From Ferdinandcohnia sp036965045 (GTDB taxonomy: Bacteria; Bacillota; Bacilli; Bacillales; Bacillaceae_L): a stretch of DNA of 64,000 nt. Below, piece after piece: positions 42,513 through 51,281 of the stretch. The DNA lies in contig NZ_JBALOV010000039.1 in NCBI RefSeq assembly GCF_036965045.1, positions 62,001 through 126,000 on the forward strand, read 5' to 3'. Made by a program: the position numbers and the translations under genes. Within the stretch, counting starts at the first letter, position 1. The number at the start of each line of letters is the position of its first letter. The notes below the pieces were generated by a model that saw only the letters and a list, made by a program, of their open reading frames with translations, was not told the origin of the DNA and made no database searches.

Positions 42513-43315
42513 TTAATTGCAAGGTAAACTTGCTTCTTGATCATTATCAACAAACCAGGAAATGATGGTCGTGCTGTCTCTTACGTTTTGGGATTGTATT
42601 TTCTTTAGTATTGATTCTAATGCGAACTCATTTGATCGGTCTAAAAATTCTTTTTGTATTTTTCCAGGTTGATCATAAGGTAATCCTGGACATTCAATTA
42701 AACCATCTGTTGTTAAAAATAAATGGTTCAATCCTTTTCTTAGTTCCTTTCGTCCGTAGCTATAGCATGGGACAAGGAGTTCGAAGGTGTTAACCTGACC
42801 AATCCATTCAAAAAAGTGCCTCTGGTTGACTTGATTTTGTCCGAGTTTCTCTAACTCTGGATGGAACAAATACAAGATACAATCACCAACTGAAAACCAC
42901 CATATAAATTTATCTTTCCTAAGGACAATTAGACAAGAGGTTGATCCTTTAACTTTTCGGCACGAAGCTAAAAATTCTGGACTCTGAAATATTTGAAGCA
43001 CCTTCTCATCAATCCCCTTAAATGTTTCTTTGATTGACCCTGATAACAGAGACTTTATTGAATCCTGCTGTTTGGTAAATTCCTGCACAATCACTTCTGC
43101 ACTTTCAGCGGTGTGGTGGGCATCAAGAAGAATTACGAACTCCCAATCTTCATGTTCATATGCCAAACCAGACAGCCGTCTTCATTTTTTGATTGACCGG
43201 CTGATGAATTGCCACCAAATTGACCGATTATTATTTTTCCTCGTTTCTGAACAGATATTGTATCAACAAAACTTTCCTGGGAGCCTACCCACCAATAGTC
43301 ACCCATGATTCTCAT
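42513..43315 (-). pseudogene. PP2C-like phosphatase gene with a frameshift
   Basis: Two overlapping frames make one protein of about 267 residues. The first (from 43315) ends in GQSKNEDGCLVW; the second resumes as AYEHEDWEFVILLDAHHTAE and continues past STSCLIVLRKDKFIWWFSVGD and LTTDGLIEC to 42513. One extra G in the GG at 43163-43164 would read VWAYEHEDW and restore a single frame, so one base of a short G run is missing, by mutation or assembly error. The layout resembles PP2C-type Ser/Thr phosphatases, though the DGHGG motif is changed to DAHHT. The start overlaps the HIT gene. Confidence 0.65.
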
Positions 43316-43751
43316 CTTCTAAGGCACTTTTTATTCTTCTACAAATCTGAACAATCTGTTCTTTATTCCCCATTGGTGCTTCAGGCCAATCATAGACTGC
43401 CATTGGTCCCCAATACTCTTCCGGTGTGTTTGGATATCGCGGAACTATATGCATGTGAAGATGAGGAACTGCATTTCCTGAAACAAAAGAATATATATGT
43501 TCTGCTTGTTCACTTTCCTTTAAGGCCTTACTCACTTTTGCCATAATGATGCCAAATGCCTTCGCTTCCTCCATTGTCATATCAGCAAGACTTGGCGTAT
43601 GTCTTTTTAAATCAATCATGATATGACCAAGGTAACTATCTTCGCCATTATGATCAATGTGTCCTACATATACATAATCGTCTTCATAAATCGTTTCCCC
43701 ATCTGTTTGAATCAAACCGTTGTGTTTTTTACATATAAAGCAATCCTCCAT
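43299..43751 (-). CDS. HIT-family nucleotide-binding protein
   Basis: A 150-residue histidine-triad protein. The zinc-type N-terminal cysteines (CFICKKHNG) and the triad VPHLHMHIVPRYP are clear. Such proteins hydrolyse nucleoside phosphoramidates or dinucleoside polyphosphates. The ATG at 43751 follows GGGGGG; a start 13 codons upstream is less likely. It overlaps the PP2C-like gene by 17 bp. Confidence 0.88.
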   Translation of the reverse strand: MEDCFICKKHNGLIQTDGETIYEDDYVYVGHIDHNGEDSYLGHIMIDLKRHTPSLADMTMEEAKAFGIIMAKVSKALKESEQAEHIYSFVSGNAVPHLHMHIVPRYPNTPEEYWGPMAVYDWPEAPMGNKEQIVQICRRIKSALEDENHG

Positions 43752-43819
43752 CAATTTTCCCCCCTTGTAATTCACACAAGTATAATTCATTTAGATTAGA
43801 ATTGGAATATTTTTCATAT

Positions 43820-43850
43820 AAAAAAAGAATCCAGCGCACCTGCTGGAACC
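43820..43850 (-). terminator. Terminator after the formate/nitrite transporter gene
   Basis: Stem TCCAGC/GCTGGA plus flanking pairs, then TTCTTTTTTT on the minus strand. Confidence 0.8.
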
Positions 43851-43859
43851 TTTCATTGT

Positions 43860-44636
43860 TCATTCTATATTTGCTTTATTCGCATAGAAATACATCCATG
43901 CCATGAAACCGCCACCACCTATTAAATTTCCAACAGTAACAGGAATTAAATTATGAATCACGCCATTAACTGTGACAGAGTCCGGATGATCCATCACATA
44001 CGAAACAGCAAACGTACACATATTGGCAATGCTGTGTTCATAGCCGGAGATAAAAAAGCAAAATACCAGTAACATCATAATAAATATTTTAGGTCCGTCT
44101 CCACGCATTCCCAGCGGCAGGAAAAAGGCGAGGCAGACAAGCCAGTTACAGAGAATTCCTCGAAAAAACAGTTGAGAAGTGGTGAGTTGCGTTTTGTTGT
44201 AAGCAACCGTTAATAAAAATTCATTAACAGCTTCACCTTGAAATAGACCTGTCATAAAAAATAAAAATGCAAAAAAGAGGGCTCCAATTATATTACCTAT
44301 ATAGCTATAAACCCACATTTGCCCGACCACTTTCCATTGCATCCTTTTACGTAAGGCCGCATACGTGTAATAAAAGGTATCACCTGTAAACAGATCTCCA
44401 CCACCGTATGCAATGAGAATAATTGCTGCACCAAATGTGATGGCAGCAACGGGAAAAGCAACCGGCGATTGTTGCATAAAAAAGAAATTACCTGTACGAA
44501 AGGCAACGATTACTCCAAACCCAATAAACATACTCGCTAATACAGCTCTCAAAAAGTAAATTAACCTGCTATTTTGAAATGTATCACGACGAGACATTGC
44601 CAGTTTTTCAATACTTGATAGTGGTCTTGTTTCCAT
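43860..44636 (-). CDS. Formate/nitrite transporter family protein
   Basis: A 258-residue membrane protein with six predicted helices, like B. subtilis YrhG. Family marks are YGGGDLFTGDTFYYT in the first half, ILCNWLVCLAFF and the central histidine segment SGYEHSIANM. FNT channels move formate, nitrite or lactate with protons. It lies 14 bp after ldh, so it may export fermentation acids; that link is inferred. Confidence 0.87.
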   Translation of the reverse strand: METRPLSSIEKLAMSRRDTFQNSRLIYFLRAVLASMFIGFGVIVAFRTGNFFFMQQSPVAFPVAAITFGAAIILIAYGGGDLFTGDTFYYTYAALRKRMQWKVVGQMWVYSYIGNIIGALFFAFLFFMTGLFQGEAVNEFLLTVAYNKTQLTTSQLFFRGILCNWLVCLAFFLPLGMRGDGPKIFIMMLLVFCFFISGYEHSIANMCTFAVSYVMDHPDSVTVNGVIHNLIPVTVGNLIGGGGFMAWMYFYANKANIE

Positions 44637-44650
44637 ATATCTTCACCACG

Positions 44651-45622
44651 TTACTTTTTTGGTTTCACCTCATCAAAATATGGGGCAAGAATTGTTTTTA
44701 ACACATTCGCACTGTTTTCAAACTTTTGTTGTTCCTCTTCATTTAACTCCAGTTCCATAATTTCACGGATTCCATTTCGGTTAATCACGCAGGGCACGCC
44801 AATATACACATTGTCCTGTCCATATTGTCCATCCAGATGAGCGGAAACTGTCAGTACTGCATTCTCGTTGGAAAAGATAGCTTTAGTGATTCTAGCTAGT
44901 CCCATTGCAATCCCGTAATAGGTTGCTCCCTTGCTTTTAATAATCTCGTACGCAGCATCTCGTACCCGAATAAATATGTCATCCAAGTCTTCCTTTTTAT
45001 ACTGCTCATTTCGCCCCATATATTTTTTGATTGGGAGAGTACCAATATAGGCAGAGCTATACACTGGCAATTCACTGTCTCCATGTTCTCCGATTATATA
45101 AGCATGGATATTTTTCGGGGCAACATTAAAATATTCTCCTAATAAATATCTGAAACGTGCAGTATCTAAAATCGTCCCAGAACCGATTACACGTTCTTTT
45201 GGTAATCCACTATACTTCCATGTGGCATATGTTAAAATATCAACCGGATTCGTGGCGACCAGAAAGATTCCATCAAATCCGCTTGCCATCACGTTCTCTA
45301 CTATTTCTTTAAAAATTTTCAGGTTTTTTTCTACTAAATCTAATCGCGTTTCACCAGGTTTTTGATTGGCTCCAGCACAAATAACGACTAAATCAACATT
45401 GCTGCAATCTTCATAACTTCCGAATTTAATAAGGGTAGGATTTCCTGTAAAAGCTTTTCCATGGTTAAGATCCAGTACATCCCCTTTTGCTTTCTCCTCA
45501 TTTACGTCAATCATAATTAGTTCATTAACTATGCCCTGATTCATTAGAGCAAAAGCATAGCTTGAGCCTACAAACCCTGTCCCTATCAAAGCAACTCGAC
45601 TGACACGATCCCCTATATTCAT
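44651..45622 (-). CDS. ldh: L-lactate dehydrogenase
   Basis: A 323-residue NAD-dependent enzyme reducing pyruvate to L-lactate. Motifs: nucleotide loop VALIGTGFVGSSYA, CAGANQKPGETRLDL with the substrate arginine, and the proton-relay IIGEHGDSELPVYS. The ATG at 45622 follows GGAGG; an in-frame start 26 codons upstream lies before this RBS and is rejected. It forms an operon with the FNT gene. No clear Rex site was found upstream. Confidence 0.94.
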   Translation of the reverse strand: MNIGDRVSRVALIGTGFVGSSYAFALMNQGIVNELIMIDVNEEKAKGDVLDLNHGKAFTGNPTLIKFGSYEDCSNVDLVVICAGANQKPGETRLDLVEKNLKIFKEIVENVMASGFDGIFLVATNPVDILTYATWKYSGLPKERVIGSGTILDTARFRYLLGEYFNVAPKNIHAYIIGEHGDSELPVYSSAYIGTLPIKKYMGRNEQYKKEDLDDIFIRVRDAAYEIIKSKGATYYGIAMGLARITKAIFSNENAVLTVSAHLDGQYGQDNVYIGVPCVINRNGIREIMELELNEEEQQKFENSANVLKTILAPYFDEVKPKK

Positions 45623-45701
45623 CTTTTCAACCTCCAATAAAACAATAATGCCATTTAAATAACAACCCTTATTATTTGTTGGAGTATCTAAACTATGCAA
45701 G

Positions 45702-45731
45702 AAAAAAAGTACTCCACCTTAGTGAAGTACT
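45702..45731 (-). terminator. Terminator after rnr
   Basis: Stem AGTACTTCAC/GTGGAGTACT with a TAAG-type loop and a seven-T run on the minus strand. Confidence 0.85.
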
Positions 45732-45737
45732 TTCAAC

Positions 45738-48080
45738 TTATCTTCTCTTTTTTCGTTTCTTGCTTTTCTGTGGCGGCACATTATCATACTTTTTCTTTTT
45801 CTTCCGTGGCTTACGGGTTGACCATTCGCCATCGTTGTCACTACCTGGTTTTTTGTCATCCTCATTCGGTTTGCGACGACTTCTTCCTTTTTCGGACTTA
45901 ATAATTGTAGGCTTTTCCTTTGAAAATTTGCGGCGGCTTCCTTTCATGCCAACCACTTCAAAGTCAACTGAACGCTCATCTTTATTAACGTTAATTACGC
46001 GAACCGTTATTTCGTCTCCAATTCGGAATACATTCCCGGTCCGTTCCCCAATCATCGCATAGCTTCTCTCATCATAACGGTAGTAATCGTCGGTAAGATA
46101 GCTAACGTGAACGAGCCCTTCTATGGTGTTTGGAAGCTCAACAAACATGCCGAAGTTTGTCACAGAGCTGATGATGCCATCGTATTCCTCACCGATTTTA
46201 TCCATCATATATTCCGCTTTTTTCATGCTGTCTGTTTCCCGCTCTGCTTCAACTGCACGTCGTTCCATATTAGAGGAATGCTCTGCAATTTCTGGAAGTC
46301 TTTCTTTCCACTTATCCTGAGTTGCATTGTCGAGCTTGCCTTGGATTAAATAGGTTCGAATTAACCGATGAACGATTAAGTCAGGATAACGTCGAATTGG
46401 TGACGTGAAATGTGTGTAAAAATCAGTTGATAAACCAAAGTGTCCAACACTTTCTGGATCGTACTTTGCCTGCTTCATTGAACGAAGCATGACGGTTGAA
46501 ACAACCATTTCCTCAGGTTTCCCTTGAACAGCTTCGATGACTTCCTGCAAGGCACGCGGGTGAATTGAATTACCAGCACCTCTTACAAGATAGCCAAAGT
46601 TCGTAATAAACTCTAAGAAGCGTCTTAGCTTTTCTTCATTCGGATCCTCGTGAATCCGGTAAATAAACGGAACGTTCATCCAATGGAAATGCTCTGCAAC
46701 TGTTTCGTTTGCAAGTAGCATGAACTCTTCAATTAGACGTTCCCCAACAGAGCGCTCTCGTAAGACAACATCATATGGAGCACCTTCATCATCGACAAGA
46801 ACCTTTGCCTCTTTAAAATCAAAGTCAATCGCACCACGCTTCATTCGTTTTTCACGAAGGATCGCAGCGAGCCTTTCCATTTCTTCAAACATTGGAACAA
46901 GTGGCTCATACCGTGTGCGCAGTTCCTCGTCTTTATCAACAAGAATACTGTTCACATCAGCATATGTCATTCGTTCGGTTGTTTTTATCACACTTTGAAA
47001 AATATCATGCTTAACCACGACACCGTTCCTGTCAACTTCCATCTCACAGGACAGCGTTAAACGATCAACCTTTGGATTTAAAGAACAAATACCATTTGAT
47101 AAACGGTGCGGAATCATCGGAATGACTCGATCAACAAGATAAATACTTGTTCCACGGTCACTTGCTTCCTTATCAATAGGGGAGCCTTCTGTCACATAAT
47201 GTGTAACATCCGCAATATGAACACCAAGTTTGTAATGACCATTATCAAGCTTTGTAACTGTGACGGCATCGTCTAAATCCTTCGCGTCGGCACCATCGAT
47301 TGTTACGATGACTTCATCTCGCAGGTCCCGACGATTTTCAAGATCTTTTGGATCGATGGAATCAGGTGTATGGTTTGCCTGCTCCAATACCTCTCTCGGA
47401 AACTCCTGAGGCAGTCCGTGCTTATGAATGACAGATAGAATATCGATTCCTGGGTCATTTTTGTGACCTAAAATCTCAACAACTTCTCCTTCTGCACTCA
47501 TCCGCCCTTCTGGATAGGTAACAAGCTTGACGACAACTTTATGTCCCTCAATGGCCCCATTTGAGGCTTGCTTTGGAATAAAAATATCGTTGGCGATTTT
47601 TTTATCATCTGGAATGACGAAGCCAAAACTTTTACTTTCGGTGTATGTACCAACAATTGTTTTGATGCCATGCTCAATAATCCGAACAACTGCTCCTTCC
47701 TTCCGTTGGCCGGAAGATTCCGAGTTAATTCGAACAAGCACGGTATCTCCATGCATTGCATTTTTCAACTCAGTTGGCGGAATAAATACATCATCCATCG
47801 TCTTGTCGTCTGGAACCACAAATGCAAAGCCCTTCGCATGGCCAGTAATTGTTCCGCGAACAAGGTTCATTTTTTCCGGAAGACCGTAACGATTGCTACG
47901 TGTTCGAACGACTAACCCCTGTTCTTCCATCACCACAAGGGCTTTAACAAAGTCTTTAAAGTCCTCCGACCCCGAGATACCAAAGGCTTCCTCGAGCTCT
48001 TGGACGGTTAAGGGTTTGTATGCTTCTTCCTTCATAAAGTCTAGTAATTTATTGATATGAATTTGGATTTCCTGTTCCAT
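45738..48080 (-). CDS. rnr: Ribonuclease R
   Basis: A 780-residue 3'-5' exoribonuclease. An N-terminal winged helix, two cold-shock domains (TGHAKGFAFVVPDD and SKSFGFVIPDD), the RNB catalytic domain with TIDGADAKDLDDAV (metal-binding aspartates), an S1 domain (EYDGIISSVTNFGMFVEL) and a Lys/Arg-rich tail follow in order. It degrades structured RNA and works with SmpB-tmRNA on faulty mRNA. Usually it is next to smpB; here four genes separate them. It lies 13 bp after est. Confidence 0.96.
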   Translation of the reverse strand: MEQEIQIHINKLLDFMKEEAYKPLTVQELEEAFGISGSEDFKDFVKALVVMEEQGLVVRTRSNRYGLPEKMNLVRGTITGHAKGFAFVVPDDKTMDDVFIPPTELKNAMHGDTVLVRINSESSGQRKEGAVVRIIEHGIKTIVGTYTESKSFGFVIPDDKKIANDIFIPKQASNGAIEGHKVVVKLVTYPEGRMSAEGEVVEILGHKNDPGIDILSVIHKHGLPQEFPREVLEQANHTPDSIDPKDLENRRDLRDEVIVTIDGADAKDLDDAVTVTKLDNGHYKLGVHIADVTHYVTEGSPIDKEASDRGTSIYLVDRVIPMIPHRLSNGICSLNPKVDRLTLSCEMEVDRNGVVVKHDIFQSVIKTTERMTYADVNSILVDKDEELRTRYEPLVPMFEEMERLAAILREKRMKRGAIDFDFKEAKVLVDDEGAPYDVVLRERSVGERLIEEFMLLANETVAEHFHWMNVPFIYRIHEDPNEEKLRRFLEFITNFGYLVRGAGNSIHPRALQEVIEAVQGKPEEMVVSTVMLRSMKQAKYDPESVGHFGLSTDFYTHFTSPIRRYPDLIVHRLIRTYLIQGKLDNATQDKWKERLPEIAEHSSNMERRAVEAERETDSMKKAEYMMDKIGEEYDGIISSVTNFGMFVELPNTIEGLVHVSYLTDDYYRYDERSYAMIGERTGNVFRIGDEITVRVINVNKDERSVDFEVVGMKGSRRKFSKEKPTIIKSEKGRSRRKPNEDDKKPGSDNDGEWSTRKPRKKKKKYDNVPPQKSKKRKKRR

Positions 48081-48093
48081 ATTTTTCCTCCCG

Positions 48094-48834
48094 TTACCAA
48101 TCTAACTGCTCTAAGAATGCATACACATCCTCGTGCAGCTGGTCACGTTCTTTATCTAGGGTTATGACATGTCCTGATTCCTCATACCATTTGATCTTTT
48201 TAAAATCATTTTCAATCGCTTCATATATTATATTTGCACTATCTGGATTTATCATTTTGTCATGACGGGCCTGTGCAACAAATGTCGGGGAATAGATCAT
48301 ATCGACATTGTCACGTACTTCCGCGATTAGGTTCTGTAATGCTTTTAATGTATCCATCGGAGTCTTTTTGAATTCCTCGATTTCTTGTTCGATTTGCTCA
48401 GGTGATTTCCCCTCAAATCGCTTGTATTCACGTGCAAATTCAACTACACCCTCATACATAACTTCTTCACTTTTTAGATACATCGGGGCACACATAGTCA
48501 CAATCCCTTTTATAGGTACAGTGTAACCCAATTTAAGGGAAAATACCCCGCCAAGTGACAATCCTGCAACTGCAATTTTATCGTAACCTTTGTTTTTTAA
48601 AAATTGGTAGGCATTCATAACGTCCTCCCACCAATCCTCAGGACCTGTATGGACCAATTCTTCAGGTGGAACACCGTGCCCCTTGTAGATTGGGGCATGA
48701 CAGGTATAGCCTCTATTCTCAAGGAACCTCCCAAGCATCCGTACGTCTGCTGAATTTCCGGTGAAACCATGTAGTAATAAAACAGCCTTTTCTCCGCCTT
48801 CAAAAAAGAAAGGTTGAGGTAATTTGATCTTCAT
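48094..48834 (-). CDS. est: Carboxylesterase (Est30-like)
   Basis: A 246-residue alpha/beta hydrolase close to the Geobacillus Est30 monoacylglycerol-lipase-type esterase. The oxyanion region is LLLHGFTGN, the nucleophile elbow GLSLGG (Ser near 94), the acid ARHDKMI and the His in ESGHVITLD. It hydrolyses short-chain esters. The secG-est-rnr order is the normal Bacillus context. Confidence 0.92.
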   Translation of the reverse strand: MKIKLPQPFFFEGGEKAVLLLHGFTGNSADVRMLGRFLENRGYTCHAPIYKGHGVPPEELVHTGPEDWWEDVMNAYQFLKNKGYDKIAVAGLSLGGVFSLKLGYTVPIKGIVTMCAPMYLKSEEVMYEGVVEFAREYKRFEGKSPEQIEQEIEEFKKTPMDTLKALQNLIAEVRDNVDMIYSPTFVAQARHDKMINPDSANIIYEAIENDFKKIKWYEESGHVITLDKERDQLHEDVYAFLEQLDW

Positions 48835-48931
48835 TTTATGTAAAACTCCTTTTTGTTACTTCTATCAAGCTTATTTTGCGCTTTTTTTCCGTATTCTACT
48901 ATCGTAACGGAAATACTGTTTTGAGCGCAAT

Positions 48932-48961
48932 AAAAAAGGCTAGACATCAACTTGTCTAACC
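48932..48961 (-). terminator. Terminator after secG
   Basis: Stem GGTTAGACA/TGTCTAGCC with a TTTTTT run on the minus strand. The est gene downstream therefore has partly separate expression. Confidence 0.8.
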
Positions 48962-48976
48962 TACTTTTGAATAAGT

Positions 48977-49213
48977 TTATAGTTCAAAGTACGATACAGC
49001 AACTGTAAGAACAAAGAATAATACCGCTAGGACAACTGTTACGCGATGTAAAACCGCGTCAAGACCACGCGCCTTTTGCTTTCCGAATAACTGCTCGGCA
49101 CCACCAGAGATAGCCCCTGATAAACCCGCGCTTTTACCGGATTGCAATAAAACGACTACAATCAATCCAATACATACGATAACTAGTAATGTAACAAGAA
49201 TTCCATGCAACAT
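48977..49213 (-). CDS. secG: Preprotein translocase subunit SecG
   Basis: A 78-residue membrane protein with two helices flanking GLSGAISGGAEQLFGKQKARG, the conserved SecG loop. It supports SecYE-driven export. ATG 49213 lies ten bases after AGGAGGTG; the longer open frame upstream has no RBS. The upstream 49214-49480 contains a CACGC/GCGTG hairpin at about 49335 but no recognisable gene. Confidence 0.93.
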   Translation of the reverse strand: MLHGILVTLLVIVCIGLIVVVLLQSGKSAGLSGAISGGAEQLFGKQKARGLDAVLHRVTVVLAVLFFVLTVAVSYFEL

Positions 49214-49485
49214 ATAAAACGACACCTCCTGAACAAGAACGCATATGACGTTAAAATAAATGTACCATAAAAATACCATGTGGACAATACTGCATTTTCT
49301 GACATTAGACAAATAATTCAAATCAAATGATAACGCACGCTGATAAGCGTGATGTCGCCTAGCGCTCACCGCCCGGGACTTCATATGTTTGAGTCTTCTT
49401 AGCATCCATTTTCCAACGATTCACTTTATGATTTCCTTGATAAACGTCCATATTAAAATAGACTAACTTGAAAGGAATGATATGT

Positions 49486-49605
49486 GTGATTAATTGGGAT
49501 TTGGATGCATTAATCAAAGAGCAGAAAAAGCACAAAACGAATTATTTAGGCGAGAATACACAACAGGATAAGCAAAAGAAACAACCGACGAAAAAAGATA
49601 AATAA
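49486..49605 (+). CDS. Possible 39-residue basic protein
   Basis: GTG start after AAAGGAATGA; the product begins MINWDLDALIKEQKKH and ends in a Lys/Gln-rich tail (KKQPTKKDK). It lies between the divergent secG leader and the repeat region. No family recognised; composition alone could be chance. Confidence 0.35.
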   Translation: MINWDLDALIKEQKKHKTNYLGENTQQDKQKKQPTKKDK

Positions 49606-49640
49606 CTTTTGATGGGAGCTGCGCCTCTCCCAAGATTTAT

Positions 49641-49870
49641 GCGTCACTTCTCGGAGATTTGAGCCAAAACGGAATTTTTTGCGTCACTTCTCGGAGATTT
49701 GCGCCAANNNNNNNNNNNNNNNNNNNNNNNNNNNNNNNNNNNNNNNNNNNNNNNNNNNNNNNNNNNNNNNNNNNNNNNNNNNNNNNNNNNNNNNNNNNNN
49801 NNNNNNNNNNNNNNNNNNNAGATTTGCGCCAAAACAAATTTTTTTGCGTCTCCTTCCGGATAACTACGCC
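49641..49870. repeat. 40-bp tandem repeat array containing an assembly gap
   Basis: Two adjacent units of exactly 40 bp start at 49641 and 49681 with GCGTCACTTCTCGGAGATTT, followed by GxGCCAAAACGGAATTTTTT. The array runs into the N gap and resumes as AGATTTGCGCCAAAAC, ending with a diverged unit (GCGTCTCCTTCCGG). The copy number is unknown because of the gap. It lies past the eno terminator. Confidence 0.85.
49708..49819. other. Assembly gap (112 N) inside tandem repeats
   Basis: N run flanked by repeat units on both sides; the assembler probably failed on the repeats. Confidence 0.99.
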
Positions 49871-49918
49871 AATAACCAAGATATTTGCTTTAAAAACCTT
49901 AATATTTGTATCTACATG

Positions 49919-49952
49919 AAAAAAACGACAAGCACCCATGCTTGTCGTTTTC
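49919..49952 (-). terminator. Terminator of the glycolytic operon after eno
   Basis: Stem AACGACAAGCA/TGCTTGTCGTT with TTTTTTTC following on the minus strand, 13 bp past the eno stop. Confidence 0.9.
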
Positions 49953-49964
49953 CTTTTAAGCTAA

Positions 49965-51257
49965 TTAACCTCTTAGGTTATAGAAAGATGCTAAGCCGTT
50001 GTATTGAGCTGTTTCACCAAGATTGTCTTCAATACGTAGTAATTGGTTGTATTTTGCAACACGGTCAGTACGTGATGGAGCACCAGTCTTGATTTGGCCA
50101 GCGTTTGTTGCAACTGCGATGTCAGCGATTGTGCTGTCTTCTGTTTCACCAGAACGGTGAGAGATGACTGCAGTGTAACCAGCGCGTTTTGCCATTTCGA
50201 TTGCATCAAATGTTTCAGTTAATGTACCGATTTGGTTTACTTTGATTAGGATAGAGTTACCTACGCCTCTTTCAATACCTTCTGAAAGTTTCTTCGTATT
50301 TGTTACGAATAGGTCGTCCCCGACTAATTGAACTTTTTTACCAAGACGCTCAGTTAGTAGCTTGTGGCCTTCCCAGTCGTTCTCGTCTAAACCATCTTCA
50401 ATTGAGATGATTGGGTATTTTGAAACAAGATCTTCGTAGAATGAAACCATTTCTTCAGAAGTAAGAACTTTGCCTTCTCCCTTAAGATGATATTTACCGT
50501 CTTCTTTGTTGTAGAACTCAGAAGATGCAGCATCCATTGCAAGACGCACTTGTTCGCCTGGCTTGTAACCAGCTTTTTCGATTGCTTCTACGATTGTTTT
50601 AAGAGCTTCTTCGTTTGATCCAAGGTTTGGAGCAAATCCACCTTCGTCACCAACAGCTGTGTTTAAGCCTTTTGCGTGTAACACTGCTTTTAGGTTGTGG
50701 AAAATTTCAGCACCCATGCGAAGTGCTTCTTTGAAGTTTTCAGCACCAACAGGCATGATCATGAATTCTTGGATATCAACGTTATTATCAGCATGCTCTC
50801 CACCGTTGATGATGTTCATCATTGGTACTGGAAGAGTTTTTGAGTTGAAGCCACCTAGGTATTGGTATAAAGGCACTTCTAGGAAATCTGCAGCTGCACG
50901 AGCTACCGCCATAGATACACCAAGAATTGCGTTTGCACCTAATTTACCTTTGTTTTCAGTTCCATCAAGCTCGATTAGCGCATGATCGATTGCTACTTGT
51001 TCAGTTACATCGAAACCAATAATTTCTGCAGCGATGATTTCATTTACATTGTTTACTGCTGTTTGAACACCTTTTCCAAGGTAACGGCTCTTATCGCCAT
51101 CACGAAGCTCAACTGCCTCATATTCACCAGTTGAAGCACCACTTGGTACTAGTGCGCGACCGAATGCACCTGACTCAGTGTAAACTTCAACCTCAACTGT
51201 AGGATTTCCACGAGAATCTAATACTTCACGAGCATATACATCTACGATAATTGACAT
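49965..51257 (-). CDS. eno: Enolase
   Basis: A 430-residue enolase, converting 2-phosphoglycerate to phosphoenolpyruvate. Metal ligands and active-site parts are visible: IISIEDGLDENDW, LVGDDLFVTN, the lysine in ILIKVNQIGT and SHRSGETEDSTIAD. Full length; GGAGA RBS. Last gene of the cggR operon, 24 bp after gpmI. Confidence 0.98.
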   Translation of the reverse strand: MSIIVDVYAREVLDSRGNPTVEVEVYTESGAFGRALVPSGASTGEYEAVELRDGDKSRYLGKGVQTAVNNVNEIIAAEIIGFDVTEQVAIDHALIELDGTENKGKLGANAILGVSMAVARAAADFLEVPLYQYLGGFNSKTLPVPMMNIINGGEHADNNVDIQEFMIMPVGAENFKEALRMGAEIFHNLKAVLHAKGLNTAVGDEGGFAPNLGSNEEALKTIVEAIEKAGYKPGEQVRLAMDAASSEFYNKEDGKYHLKGEGKVLTSEEMVSFYEDLVSKYPIISIEDGLDENDWEGHKLLTERLGKKVQLVGDDLFVTNTKKLSEGIERGVGNSILIKVNQIGTLTETFDAIEMAKRAGYTAVISHRSGETEDSTIADIAVATNAGQIKTGAPSRTDRVAKYNQLLRIEDNLGETAQYNGLASFYNLRG

Positions 51258-51281
51258 TAAAAATCTCTCCTTTAAATTGGT

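Noticed and set aside
49214..49405. N-terminal extension of SecG to 142 residues
   Set aside because: SecG is normally about 76 residues, and the strong RBS is directly before 49213.
49641..49870. CRISPR array
   Set aside because: The 40-bp units are directly adjacent with no unique spacers, and no cas genes are present.
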